A stretch of DNA of 64,000 nt from UBA1941 sp046329555. Lineage in GTDB: Bacteria; Bacteroidota; Bacteroidia; Chitinophagales; LD1. The stretch spans positions 496,001 through 560,000 of the forward strand of contig JAXLUK010000001.1 in NCBI GenBank assembly GCA_046329555.1, written 5' to 3'. The stretch's first letter is position 1, and each line of letters begins with the position of its first letter. Of this stretch, positions 42,650 to 51,795 are shown piece by piece. The notes under the pieces were generated by a model, which saw only the letters and a list, made by a program, of their open reading frames with translations, did not search any database and had not been told where the DNA came from. A program made the translations under genes and the position numbers.

Positions 42650-42733
42650 AAATGGAGTTTCTGCAAATAAAGAAATTTGGAGGTAATCAGCAGGTTAATT
42701 CTCCGATAAATTATGCCTGCTAACCGAATCCGG

Positions 42734-42764
42734 TTGAAACGTGCAGATCCTTTTAGTAGTTTAC
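42734..42764 (+). promoter_or_regulatory. promoter of the LytS/LytTR pair
   Basis: TTG at 42734-42736 and TAGTTTAC at 42757-42764 are 20 nt apart, the right spacing for the Bacteroidota -33/-7 pair. The -7 box ends 4 nt before the ATG at 42769, so transcription would begin very close to the start codon. Confidence 0.5.
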
Positions 42765-42768
42765 AGCC

Positions 42769-43761
42769 ATGAAAATGCGGCGGTGGGTTTATCATGTAGC
42801 AGGCTGTTTCGGTTTTTTGATGCTGCCATTCATTTTTGCGCCTGAGAAACTGAGTAATGTGAGCATTTACGGCAAGATGCTCATCATTCGCGACTTCATC
42901 AGCTACTTACTCACCTTACTATTCTTCTATCTCAGCTACTTTGTTCTGATACCAAGATTCTATTTCCAAAACAAAACCATGCTGTTCTTCAGTCTGGTTT
43001 TTCTCTGCTTTATGGGTATCACCTTTCTTCCGGTGAGCCTCATCTCTTTTAGAACTTCTGATTCCATAGATGAAACCATTCTTGGGCATATCAACCACAA
43101 TATTTTCAAATTTCTATTGGTGTTTTTTGCCTCATTATTCTGGCGTATAAATTCGCAATGGCGATTAACGCAACAGGAAAAACTACAAACCGAATTATCT
43201 TATCTGCGAGGGCAAATCAATCCCCACTTCTTGTTCAATACCCTAAACAGTATCTATTCTATGGCAGTTGATAAATCAGATGAAACGGCACCTGCCCTGG
43301 TGAAGTTATCATGGATGATGCGTTATGTGCTTAGTGAATCGGTACAGCAGCGGGTGTTGCTTTATAAAGAACTCAATTACATTAGAAGCTATGTGGAATT
43401 GCAGCAGTTTCGGTTTAGTCATACGGTTCGAATTAGTATGCAGGTGAATGGCGATCCTACGGGAAAAAAGATCGCGCCTATTTTGTTGATTCCTTTTGTA
43501 GAAAACGCCTTTAAACACGGTGTAAACGCCGAAGCCGATTCTTCAATAAAAATAGTGATTGATATTTTACCTGACCGGCTGCGATTACTGGTTGAAAACA
43601 ATCTGGTGCCGAATCAAATTAAGGAAGAGGAACGCAGTGGATTGGGTATCGATAACACCCGCAACCGATTGGAGTTGTTGTATCCCGACAGGCACCGACT
43701 GAAAATTTCACAAAGCGCCAGAAAGTTTATTGTTGAACTAGAATTAGAAACCGACGCATGA
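42769..43761 (+). CDS. LytS-type sensor histidine kinase
   Basis: This 330-residue kinase has four membrane spans in the first ~125 residues, little extracellular part, then the His_kinase domain with QINPHFLFNTLNSIY (phospho-acceptor His153) and the N box IPFVENAFKHGVN of the ATPase domain, and GLGIDNTRNRLELLYP. It probably senses an envelope signal. The 3' end overlaps the response regulator by 4 bp (ATGA), the standard LytS/LytTR arrangement. Confidence 0.9.
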   Translation: MKMRRWVYHVAGCFGFLMLPFIFAPEKLSNVSIYGKMLIIRDFISYLLTLLFFYLSYFVLIPRFYFQNKTMLFFSLVFLCFMGITFLPVSLISFRTSDSIDETILGHINHNIFKFLLVFFASLFWRINSQWRLTQQEKLQTELSYLRGQINPHFLFNTLNSIYSMAVDKSDETAPALVKLSWMMRYVLSESVQQRVLLYKELNYIRSYVELQQFRFSHTVRISMQVNGDPTGKKIAPILLIPFVENAFKHGVNAEADSSIKIVIDILPDRLRLLVENNLVPNQIKEEERSGLGIDNTRNRLELLYPDRHRLKISQSARKFIVELELETDA

Positions 43762-44459
43762 CTATTCGCTGTATAGCTGTAGATGATGAACCCCCAGCGT
43801 TAAAATTATTGGAGAATTTCTGTGAAAAAACACCGGATGTTCGTCTTGTAAAAACATTTACAAGACCTTCAGAGGCATTACGGTATTTAAATGAACATCC
43901 GGTAGATGCGCTATTTCTGGATGTGCGGATGCCAGCCCTTTCGGGAATTGAGTTCTACAAACAATTGAATGGTCAGGTGCCCGTTATTTTTACCACGGCA
44001 TATAGCGAATATGCCGTAGAAAGTTACAACCTGAACGCAGCCGATTACTTGCTAAAACCGTATACTTATGAGCGATTCACACAGGCTATCAGCAGATTAC
44101 AGGAACTGATTCGTCAGACACGTCAAATTAATGCAGCTCCATTGCAGTTCATTGTGATAAAGGCTGACTATGGATTGGTGAAAATCAACTGCGAGGATAT
44201 CCTGTTCATTGAAAGTGAAGACGATTATCTGAACATTAACTGTGCAGAAAACAAGAAACTAGTGGCCAGAATGACTATGAAATCACTGTCAGAAAAACTA
44301 CCTGCTGGTGATTTTCTCAGGGTTCATCGTTCATTCATAGTAGCGAAGAAAAAGATAGATACTGTAAAGAATAAGACCATCATTATTGGCAAGCAGTTAA
44401 TCCCTATCAGTACCAGTTACGAAACCACGTTTTGGCAGGAATACCCAGGCGAGCAGTAG
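43758..44459 (+). CDS. LytTR-family response regulator
   Basis: The protein has 233 residues. The receiver domain (1-~120) has the phosphorylation site Asp55 in ALFLDVRMPALSGIEFY and the acid pair DDE at 9-11; Lys in LLKPYTYERF completes the active site. The C-terminal LytTR DNA-binding domain has ILFIESEDDYLNINCA, MTMKSLSEKLPAGDFLRVHR and SFIVAKKKIDTVKN. Known members bind direct repeats and control envelope or exopolysaccharide genes. It is the partner of the histidine kinase upstream. Confidence 0.92.
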   Translation: MTIRCIAVDDEPPALKLLENFCEKTPDVRLVKTFTRPSEALRYLNEHPVDALFLDVRMPALSGIEFYKQLNGQVPVIFTTAYSEYAVESYNLNAADYLLKPYTYERFTQAISRLQELIRQTRQINAAPLQFIVIKADYGLVKINCEDILFIESEDDYLNINCAENKKLVARMTMKSLSEKLPAGDFLRVHRSFIVAKKKIDTVKNKTIIIGKQLIPISTSYETTFWQEYPGEQ

Positions 44460-44590
44460 ATAATTCACCTCATTTTTTGAGCGGTTCACCTAAAATCTGA
44501 AAAACATTAAGAAATGTACCTCAAATTTGTTGGTACAACAATAGAAATAACTGCAACAGCATAAAGATTCATGGCGTTTTAGTGGTTGAT

Positions 44591-44613
44591 AAGGTCGGCG
44601 TAATGCCGGCCTT
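44591..44613. terminator. bidirectional terminator between the LytTR and M16 genes
   Basis: AAGGTCGGC (44591-44599) pairs with GCCGGCCTT (44605-44613), one G-T wobble, with a 5-nt loop, then TTATCTTTT. It lies between two convergent genes. Confidence 0.6.
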
Positions 44614-44621
44614 TATCTTTT

Positions 44622-47516
44622 CTAGTAGCCGAACAACTGCTCCAACGTCAGTTCTTTGATTTCACCCCACTGCTTTAATGCTTCGAAATCAATATTTTCC
44701 CTTTTTCCAATCACCAAACATGCCGCTGGTTTGCCGCTCACATGGGTCTGGAAGAACTGCTTCAATTCATTAATGCTGGCGGTTTTCATCTTATCGTAAA
44801 TACTTCTACGTAAATCAATATTCAACCCGCGGCGCATGGCACGCTCATAGGCCGACAGAATTCCTTCGCCGTACTGCCAATCACTTTCAATGTTCTTCAT
44901 AATTGCTTGCCTGCAACCGTCAAACTGCTTTTGCACTTCTACCATGGTTGTTTGCAGTTGCGACAATTGTGTCATAGTTGTCTTCAGCTTATCAGCCTGT
45001 GTACCTACATAGGTAAACAGATAATGGGATTCTGCAGCCGTAGGCGGATTTTGAAAACTACTATTCACCGCATAAGCAAGACCCATTTTTTCGCGCACCT
45101 CCTGAAACAAAATTGATGACAAACCGCCGCCATAGTATTCATTATACAAACTGGCAAAAGGAATGATGGCAGGATTAAAGGTCTCTTCTCTGGTGAGTAG
45201 AACCACTTCTGCCTGCTTCATATCGTACTGGCAAAAATAAACCGTCGACTTATCAATCGGCGCTTCTTTAAAAGCCAATGGCTGCGTGGCCGTACTTACC
45301 GGCTTCGTACATATGGAAGCAATACCTTTCTTAACGTGCGCTGCACCATTGGTGCTATAGAAGAAGATTTCATCGGGCGTAGTAAGTGCGGCCTTCAATT
45401 TCTGTATTAACTTTTCCGGGTCTGCAGCACGTAGTTCGTTTTCACTCATAATATTGGTGAACGGATTACGTGAACCATATTTAGCATAACTTACAAGGGC
45501 GCGTTGCAGGATAATTCCCTTATTCAACTTGGCATTAGCGCGCTTCTTAGTAACATCTGCTATATAATTATTGTAAACCGCCTGATCGCTTTTTAACTCA
45601 TACATCACCTGATGTAGCAATTGAACACCGGCATCCATATTCTCTTCCAATCCACGTAATGAAACCTTAATGCGATCGCGCTCTACAGAAATTCCGTACG
45701 ATAAACCTAATCGGAAAAAATCCATCTTCAACGCACTCAGTGATTTTCCGGTTGTGCCCAGTAAGGTGGCGTAATCAGCAGCTACGCCCAACTCTTTATC
45801 CACTTCCGCGCCTGTGTGGAATGAATACGTTAATGCAAACAACCGATTTACAGGATTTTTAACGGCATGTACCTGTGTTCCATTTGGCAACCGCAGCGCC
45901 TCAACATCTTTATCGAAATCAATGAATTTAGGCGCAGTTCCCGGCGTTGGCATGGCATCGAAAGAACGTTTGAAAGAAGATACCGAGTCCTTATTCAGTA
46001 CTACGGGTGTTATTTTCGGTTTATCTACTTTGTGCCGATTGGGATTTCCCAAACGCTTAAAACAAACCGCATAATTATCCCGGAAATGCTCATTGGCAAA
46101 TTGCACGATTTCTTCCTTGCTCACCTTTGCCATGGCTTCCAGCGTAGATGAATACGCCTTCCAATCTTCATCCTTGGTGAAGGCATCCATAATTTCATTA
46201 GCTACTGCCCGGTTGCTCTCCCTGCTCTGCATTTTTTGCAATCGAAGATTAGTGATCACCGCAGGAATCACATCGGCATCGAAGGCGCCCTTTTTGATGG
46301 CATCAATTTGTTCTAACAACAAATCACGAACTTGCTCCAGCGTCTGACCGGCCTTCGGCTCTCCATATAATTTACAGAGGGTATAATCACGCAAATCATG
46401 CACATACGATGCTGCCGATAACGCCTTTTGTTGTTGTGTAATGTTTCGATCAATCAAACCGGCCGCACCGTTCGACAAAATCATATCTACCAGCTTAGCC
46501 ATCATCGCTTCCCGCGTGCCTGCACCCGCGAACCGATAACCGATATAGACATGCTCCTTGGTTGGTCCGAAAATTTCTTTTGACTTCACTGCCGTAACCG
46601 GCACAGGAGGCTGCATCACAAAAGGCGTAACCGGATGTGATTTCCATGAACCGAATTCCCGTTTTATTGTTTCCAATGCCTTCGTTTCCTCAACATCCCC
46701 CACCAGAATCACTGCAACATTGTTGGGCACATAGTACTGATCAAAGTAGCGGTGAATGTTCACCATGCTCGGATTCTTCAAATGCTCGCCTAGGCCGATA
46801 GTAGTTTGTGTGCCATAGGGATGATTAGGCATCAGCAACGAATCAATGGCGAAATTACTCCAGCGAATATCGTCGTCCTGATTTCGGTTGAACTCTTCAT
46901 ATACCGTTTCCAGTTCGGTATGAAAAAGGCGGAGGACCAGCGTACTAAAACGCTCTGCCTCCAGATGCGCCCATTTATCAATAGCAGCAGATGGAATGTC
47001 ATTCACATATACCGTCATATCGTTACTGGTAAACGCATTGGTTCCGGAAGCACCCAGGCTGGCTACCATCTTATCATACTCACTAGGTACCGCAAATTTT
47101 GATGCCTCGAAGCTAAGCCGGTCGATATCTGCGTAAATTGCCGCTTTCTTAGCCGGATCACTTTCGCTTAGGTGCTTTTCATACAAAGCAGCAATTTGAT
47201 CAAGCAATGCCTTCTCCTTGTTCCAGTCGGTTGTACCATATCGGTGGGTTCCTTTGAACATCATGTGTTCCAGATAATGCGCCAATCCAGTGGTTGCGGG
47301 TGGGTCAAACTTCGAGCCGGCCTTCACTGCAATCATCGTCTGAACGCGAGGCATCTGGCGATTTACGCTAATGAAAACTTTCAGCCCGTTATCGAGCGTA
47401 TATTCTTTCACGTTGTAGGGATCAAGATCATTGGGCGCCGAACGCGAAATTTGCGCCTGCGCATGAGTACTTTCCATCATGAAAATGCCGAAAATTAAAG
47501 TCAGAATCTGTTTCAT
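44622..47516 (-). CDS. M16-family zinc metalloprotease, two-module, exported
   Basis: Start ATG 47516 gives a signal peptide (ILTLIFGIFMMESTHAQ); an earlier in-frame codon at 47549 would add 11 residues. In the 964-residue protein the zinc-binding inverted motif HYLEH (residues 80-84; H-x2-E-H) sits in the first M16 module, followed by the downstream Glu in ETVYEEFNRNQD. The second half repeats the M16 fold without the motif, as is normal for pitrilysin-like two-module enzymes. Such enzymes degrade peptides in the periplasm or outside. Upstream DNA has TACTTTG. Confidence 0.92.
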   Translation of the reverse strand: MKQILTLIFGIFMMESTHAQAQISRSAPNDLDPYNVKEYTLDNGLKVFISVNRQMPRVQTMIAVKAGSKFDPPATTGLAHYLEHMMFKGTHRYGTTDWNKEKALLDQIAALYEKHLSESDPAKKAAIYADIDRLSFEASKFAVPSEYDKMVASLGASGTNAFTSNDMTVYVNDIPSAAIDKWAHLEAERFSTLVLRLFHTELETVYEEFNRNQDDDIRWSNFAIDSLLMPNHPYGTQTTIGLGEHLKNPSMVNIHRYFDQYYVPNNVAVILVGDVEETKALETIKREFGSWKSHPVTPFVMQPPVPVTAVKSKEIFGPTKEHVYIGYRFAGAGTREAMMAKLVDMILSNGAAGLIDRNITQQQKALSAASYVHDLRDYTLCKLYGEPKAGQTLEQVRDLLLEQIDAIKKGAFDADVIPAVITNLRLQKMQSRESNRAVANEIMDAFTKDEDWKAYSSTLEAMAKVSKEEIVQFANEHFRDNYAVCFKRLGNPNRHKVDKPKITPVVLNKDSVSSFKRSFDAMPTPGTAPKFIDFDKDVEALRLPNGTQVHAVKNPVNRLFALTYSFHTGAEVDKELGVAADYATLLGTTGKSLSALKMDFFRLGLSYGISVERDRIKVSLRGLEENMDAGVQLLHQVMYELKSDQAVYNNYIADVTKKRANAKLNKGIILQRALVSYAKYGSRNPFTNIMSENELRAADPEKLIQKLKAALTTPDEIFFYSTNGAAHVKKGIASICTKPVSTATQPLAFKEAPIDKSTVYFCQYDMKQAEVVLLTREETFNPAIIPFASLYNEYYGGGLSSILFQEVREKMGLAYAVNSSFQNPPTAAESHYLFTYVGTQADKLKTTMTQLSQLQTTMVEVQKQFDGCRQAIMKNIESDWQYGEGILSAYERAMRRGLNIDLRRSIYDKMKTASINELKQFFQTHVSGKPAACLVIGKRENIDFEALKQWGEIKELTLEQLFGY

Positions 47517-47641
47517 AAATCGGGCGGCAAAGTAGCGAAAATTAACCACAAGCTATTCGCGATATATAATGATTAAACAGGCCCTTCACACCTGTAAGGA
47601 AGCGACGCGCGAAAAACATGAAAGCCTGGTCAATAATTGTT

Positions 47642-49756
47642 TTATTCGCCGGGGTGGTAGATGCGTTCAGCATGCTTGTAAGCCCAGTCTTTGCTCAAAC
47701 TCTCTTCCTTGGTTTGTTCGTTCACGTAGAGCCTCATCTGATCGGTAAAGTGTTTAGCGCCCGGTGTGTTACTGCTGCCGTAGGCGTGAATGGTACGAAT
47801 TTTCGGACCGTCCTTTGAAAAATCGGCGAGCAGGATATACGACTCGCCATTCGATATTTTGATTTTACCCCTAGCATAGCCGAAACCATACTTGGCATTC
47901 CACACATCCGGGCCGCCACGGGTAGGCAGATCAACATCACCACGTACGTGGCGCTGATAATCGCCTAGCGGCACACACAACTTGCCGTAATCATTCAGCA
48001 TTTCCTGACGGGCATTTTTTAATCCCAATGCGAAGTAGTCCAGCTTCGCCTTTCGATCTTTGCTAAACAGCAAATCCATCGAATCATTGATATGGAAATA
48101 GCAACCATAAATAAAATGGAAGAAAAGCGTAGCATTGGTATCGGTGATGTCACAAGAGCGCTTAACCGACCAGTTCCGCACCACCTGAATCGCATCCGCA
48201 ATTTCCGGATGTTCCTTTTCACTTAATCCAAATACATCTTCTACTTCAAATTTCTTAAACGGAGCTGTAATATTTTGCGGATAGTGATCATCGTATTTGA
48301 TGGTTAGAAAATCATTCCAATCAACTTTCGTTCTGCCTTTCATCATTTCATAAAAGCGCAGACTTCTGTTGGTTTGATTCATCTCAAAACCACTGTTGCG
48401 CTGGCAATACAATTGTTTTGGATTTTCATCCGCAGCGGTCATCGAATACGACGTATTGTTGCAATCAAAAACATAACCGCACCTTGGGTTCAGCACATGC
48501 GGTAGCGAATCATGAGGCAAGAACTGCGTCCATAATGTTTTACGCGTATTTCCCGGAACAGTACTTTTCCAATTATAGCCGTCGGCGCGAATGGGCATAG
48601 CGCCATTGCTCACACAGTAGATGGTATCAAATTTATCAGCATAAGTCACATACTGATTAATGATACCTTGCATATCCAGGGCGTGCCGAAACTCAGTGTA
48701 GTTACGCGCTTTGTTCATGTTATACCATTCCTCCACTGAACGTACGGTCATATTAGAAGCCAGCCGTATAGCGAAAATCCCCTTCTTGTTTTTGTAAGTT
48801 GCCCCGTAGATACTCCACCATTTCTTCTTTCCAATAGTCAATACAAATTTTTTCTGGTCGGGATGCTTGGCCAGATTCACACTTAACCTGGCGCGGCTTT
48901 GCTCCAGTTTCAGCGATTCACCATCTACCAGATAATGATTCTTCTTTTTAGGATCAGGTTGTAACTGATAAATGTCTATGGCATCAAAATAGTTGGTGGT
49001 ATGCGCCCAGCCCAAATTTTCATTGACCCCGTGAAACAACGAAACAGCTCCGTGAAAAGTTGCCCCTATCATATTCCATCCTTCTTCACTTTGCACATGC
49101 GCTTCATACCAACTCATCGGCCCTTCCAAAGGCTGGTGTGCATTTACATCCAGATACACATGGCCATCAGCAGTGATTTTAGAATTCATCGCCAAGGCAT
49201 TCGAACCACGGGCATTGCGGTCGAATGAAACAGTAGGAACACTTTCGCCCACCACACTTTTCAGTGCGCCATCAACCCCCGTCATCAACGCCATACTCAT
49301 CATATAGCCTGCAATAAAATCGCTGGGTTGAATGGGCAACAGCGTTTTGGAAACAATGCGTTCAGGATTTTTCTTTACATAATCGTTACCTGCGGCGGCG
49401 GCCGCATCCAGCAATTTTCTGAACTGTGGAGAAAGATCGGTTTTATAGTGCTTCTCTATAAAATCAGGAACGCCCAGCAGTTGTACCGCATAGTCAATTT
49501 TCGCACCTTCAATGCCCATCAGTAATCCCAGTTTGCCGCGCGCCAATAGCAGACCCCATTGCACGGTTTTAAAATCATCTTCACAGGCTGAATACACCAG
49601 TCCGTAGGCGCAATCAGCGTCGGTCTTTCCGAAAATATGAGGAACCCCAAAACTGTCGCGCACAATTTCAACATGATAATTGGGATTAACCTGAGCCAGA
49701 GCAGAGGTAAGGCAAAGCAAAGTACCTAAAAGCGTAGCAAGTGATTTCATCATCAT
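47642..49756 (-). CDS. penicillin acylase-family (S45) Ntn-hydrolase
   Basis: This 704-residue exported protein has a signal peptide ending ALA-QVN. S45 enzymes are made as a precursor that is cut so a Ser becomes the N-terminal nucleophile; here it is Ser185 in NARGSNALAMN, and the upstream alpha-chain part begins VEIVRDSFGVPHIFGKTDAD. The beta chain shows LGWAHTTNYFDAIDIYQL and the late RHVRGDVDLPTRGGPD. Relatives hydrolyse acyl-homoserine lactones, penicillins or aculeacin, so the substrate is unknown; quorum quenching is a possibility, not shown. The start may be any of three tandem ATGs. Confidence 0.9.
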   Translation of the reverse strand: MMMKSLATLLGTLLCLTSALAQVNPNYHVEIVRDSFGVPHIFGKTDADCAYGLVYSACEDDFKTVQWGLLLARGKLGLLMGIEGAKIDYAVQLLGVPDFIEKHYKTDLSPQFRKLLDAAAAAGNDYVKKNPERIVSKTLLPIQPSDFIAGYMMSMALMTGVDGALKSVVGESVPTVSFDRNARGSNALAMNSKITADGHVYLDVNAHQPLEGPMSWYEAHVQSEEGWNMIGATFHGAVSLFHGVNENLGWAHTTNYFDAIDIYQLQPDPKKKNHYLVDGESLKLEQSRARLSVNLAKHPDQKKFVLTIGKKKWWSIYGATYKNKKGIFAIRLASNMTVRSVEEWYNMNKARNYTEFRHALDMQGIINQYVTYADKFDTIYCVSNGAMPIRADGYNWKSTVPGNTRKTLWTQFLPHDSLPHVLNPRCGYVFDCNNTSYSMTAADENPKQLYCQRNSGFEMNQTNRSLRFYEMMKGRTKVDWNDFLTIKYDDHYPQNITAPFKKFEVEDVFGLSEKEHPEIADAIQVVRNWSVKRSCDITDTNATLFFHFIYGCYFHINDSMDLLFSKDRKAKLDYFALGLKNARQEMLNDYGKLCVPLGDYQRHVRGDVDLPTRGGPDVWNAKYGFGYARGKIKISNGESYILLADFSKDGPKIRTIHAYGSSNTPGAKHFTDQMRLYVNEQTKEESLSKDWAYKHAERIYHPGE

Positions 49757-49832
49757 TTAAAAGGTTGAAAATAGTAATTGACAGAAGTTTCAAAGTAAAC
49801 TTCAATCAACGAAGGCAAGAATCATAAGAACA

Positions 49833-49952
49833 TTACTTTTTCCTGCGGAATACGTACCAGGTAACAGCCAGTAGTGTGGCAATGCCAACAATCCACGACG
49901 AAAACGTCTTGTTGTCGTCGAACATAGATAACAAGAGAATTAATAGGCCCAT
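49833..49952 (-). CDS. possible small membrane protein, 39 aa
   Basis: From ATG 49952 the frame MGLLILLLSMFDDNKTFSSW has a hydrophobic start, and after WIVGIATLLAVTWYVF comes a basic RRKK end, suggesting a two-span or tail-anchored peptide. It overlaps the end of fabH by 13 bp on the same strand. Hydrophobicity and the positive-inside tail support it; no homologue is recognised. It could be a non-coding accident. Confidence 0.4.
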   Translation of the reverse strand: MGLLILLLSMFDDNKTFSSWIVGIATLLAVTWYVFRRKK

Positions 49953-50926
49953 TTCATGTACATAGCGCCCCACGTAAACCCTCCGCCAAAGGTGCAGAGA
50001 ATCAGATCGTCGCCCTTTTTTAATTTCGATTCCCATTCCCACAAACACAGCGGCAAGGTACCATTGGTAGTATTGCCGTAGCGGTGTATATTTATCATCA
50101 CCTTCGATGGGTCGAGCCCCAGACGTTCCCGGGCAGCTTCAATAATGCGCTTATTCGCCTGATGAGGCACCAACCAATCTATTTCATCCGCTGTTAAATG
50201 ATTGCGCTCAATCACCCGTGCGGCAGTTTCTGCCATATTCGTGACAGCAAATTTGAACACGGTCTTCCCATCCTGCTTTACAAAATGTTCGCGTGCCTCA
50301 ATAGTGGCATACGATGCCGGATGCCTCGACCCACCTGCCTTCATCTGAAGAAATTCTTCACCTGAACCATCCGAACATAAAATGGCATCCATAACCCCTA
50401 CGGCTTCCTCAGTGGGCTCCATGAGAACACAGCCACATCCATCTCCAAAAATCACACAAGTATTGCGGTCTTGATAATCAATAATCGAAGACATTTTGTC
50501 TGCACCAATCACTACTACCTTTTTATACTTACCGCTCTCAACAAAGCCGGCAGCAGTTTGCAAAGCATATAAAAATCCTGAACAGGCCGCCGAAATATCA
50601 AACCCCCAGGCACCTTTCGCACCAATTGCATTAGCCACAATCACCGCGGTAGATGGAAATATCTTATCGGGTGTGGTGGTGGCGCAAATCACTAAATCAA
50701 CTTCTGATGCCGCTATACCGCGCTTTTTCAAAAGGCCTTCAACAGCCGGAATGGCCATATCGGATGTTGCCTTGCCTTCTCCTTTCAATATTCTGCGCTC
50801 TTTAATGCCTGTACGGGTGGTGATCCATTCATCATTAGTATCTACCATCTTTTCTAATTCCGCATTGGTCATCACGTATTCAGGTACGTATCCATTCACT
50901 GCGGTAATAGCGGCGTATAGCTTCAT
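49940..50926 (-). CDS. fabH: 3-oxoacyl-[acyl-carrier-protein] synthase III
   Basis: FabH condenses acetyl-CoA (or branched acyl-CoA) with malonyl-ACP to start fatty acid synthesis. The 328 residues have Cys115 in DISAACSGFLY (catalytic), the His of WLVPHQANKRIIEA and the Asn of HRYGNTTNGTLPL. The usual third position reads NTTNGT rather than NTSAAS, within the variation seen in the family. It is alone, and its first base abuts the upstream extension of the divergent UbiA-like gene. Confidence 0.92.
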   Translation of the reverse strand: MKLYAAITAVNGYVPEYVMTNAELEKMVDTNDEWITTRTGIKERRILKGEGKATSDMAIPAVEGLLKKRGIAASEVDLVICATTTPDKIFPSTAVIVANAIGAKGAWGFDISAACSGFLYALQTAAGFVESGKYKKVVVIGADKMSSIIDYQDRNTCVIFGDGCGCVLMEPTEEAVGVMDAILCSDGSGEEFLQMKAGGSRHPASYATIEAREHFVKQDGKTVFKFAVTNMAETAARVIERNHLTADEIDWLVPHQANKRIIEAARERLGLDPSKVMINIHRYGNTTNGTLPLCLWEWESKLKKGDDLILCTFGGGFTWGAMYMKWAY

Positions 50927-50988
50927 TGTTACGAATTGAAAACAATTCTAAGATATTAAATCCAAAACAAAGTGTTCTTTCGCAAGGC

Positions 50989-51795
50989 ATGTTGAAAAAT
51001 GTGATTCGTACGTTCGTATACAGCCACGGCTATCAGGCCACGGCTGTTGCGGTTTACGCCTATGGCCTGTCCCGATTCCACCACTATTCTTGTTCTATCC
51101 AAGTAATTGCCTGGATATTTTTCGCTGTTTTAGCATTTTATTCGTACGTCAGAAGTTCCGCATCCTATCTACACCCCGGTTACGCACATTGGTTATCGCA
51201 ATACCACCAATTTAACAAAGCCATCATGCTGATTGCGGCAACAGCAGCAGCAGTTGCATTTCTTTTTCTTACCCCCTTACAACAATTCGTCGGTGTCGGA
51301 TCAGGGTTGGTAACCGCCCTGTACTACTGGCAACTCAGGCGCATCGGCTGGCTTAAACCGATTATTGTAGCCTCGGTATTCGCACTCATCACCACCGGAA
51401 TTCCGGCTGCTGCCTCAGAACACGTCTGGTTCACCAGATTACCATTGGCTATGGGTTTACTGCTAGCCAATTTGCTTTTATTTGAATTGCGCGACGCAGA
51501 CGCAGATGCACGATTTCAGTTACATACCTGGCCGGCCATAATTGGAGCCAACAAATTAAAATGGACCATTGGCGTTTTGTTAGTGTTTGATGCCTTGGTG
51601 CCTTTTCCGCAGTTTACAGATTCACGGATGCCTATGCTAATGGCCTATGCCATGCCACACCTCGTATGCCTCCAAACATTATGGTATTTCTTCTACCGCA
51701 AAACACCAGCCTGGTACTATGCTGTTATTGGTGATGGCTGGTTAGCCCTTTTGGGTTGCTACGCTTTGTTAATTTCATTCCTGCGACATCAATGA
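50989..51795 (+). CDS. UbiA-like prenyltransferase-family membrane protein
   Basis: The protein has 268 residues from ATG 50989, with about eight membrane spans. A second aspartate-rich motif of the UbiA type reads LRDADADARFQLHTWPAIIG; the first motif (NDxxD) is not obvious, so it may be a degenerate or divergent member. UbiA enzymes prenylate or condense isoprenoids on aromatic acceptors. An upstream TTG at 50926 would lengthen it by 21 residues. It overlaps the SGNH hydrolase gene by 4 bp and probably belongs to the operon leading to bioB. Confidence 0.6.
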   Translation: MLKNVIRTFVYSHGYQATAVAVYAYGLSRFHHYSCSIQVIAWIFFAVLAFYSYVRSSASYLHPGYAHWLSQYHQFNKAIMLIAATAAAVAFLFLTPLQQFVGVGSGLVTALYYWQLRRIGWLKPIIVASVFALITTGIPAAASEHVWFTRLPLAMGLLLANLLLFELRDADADARFQLHTWPAIIGANKLKWTIGVLLVFDALVPFPQFTDSRMPMLMAYAMPHLVCLQTLWYFFYRKTPAWYYAVIGDGWLALLGCYALLISFLRHQ

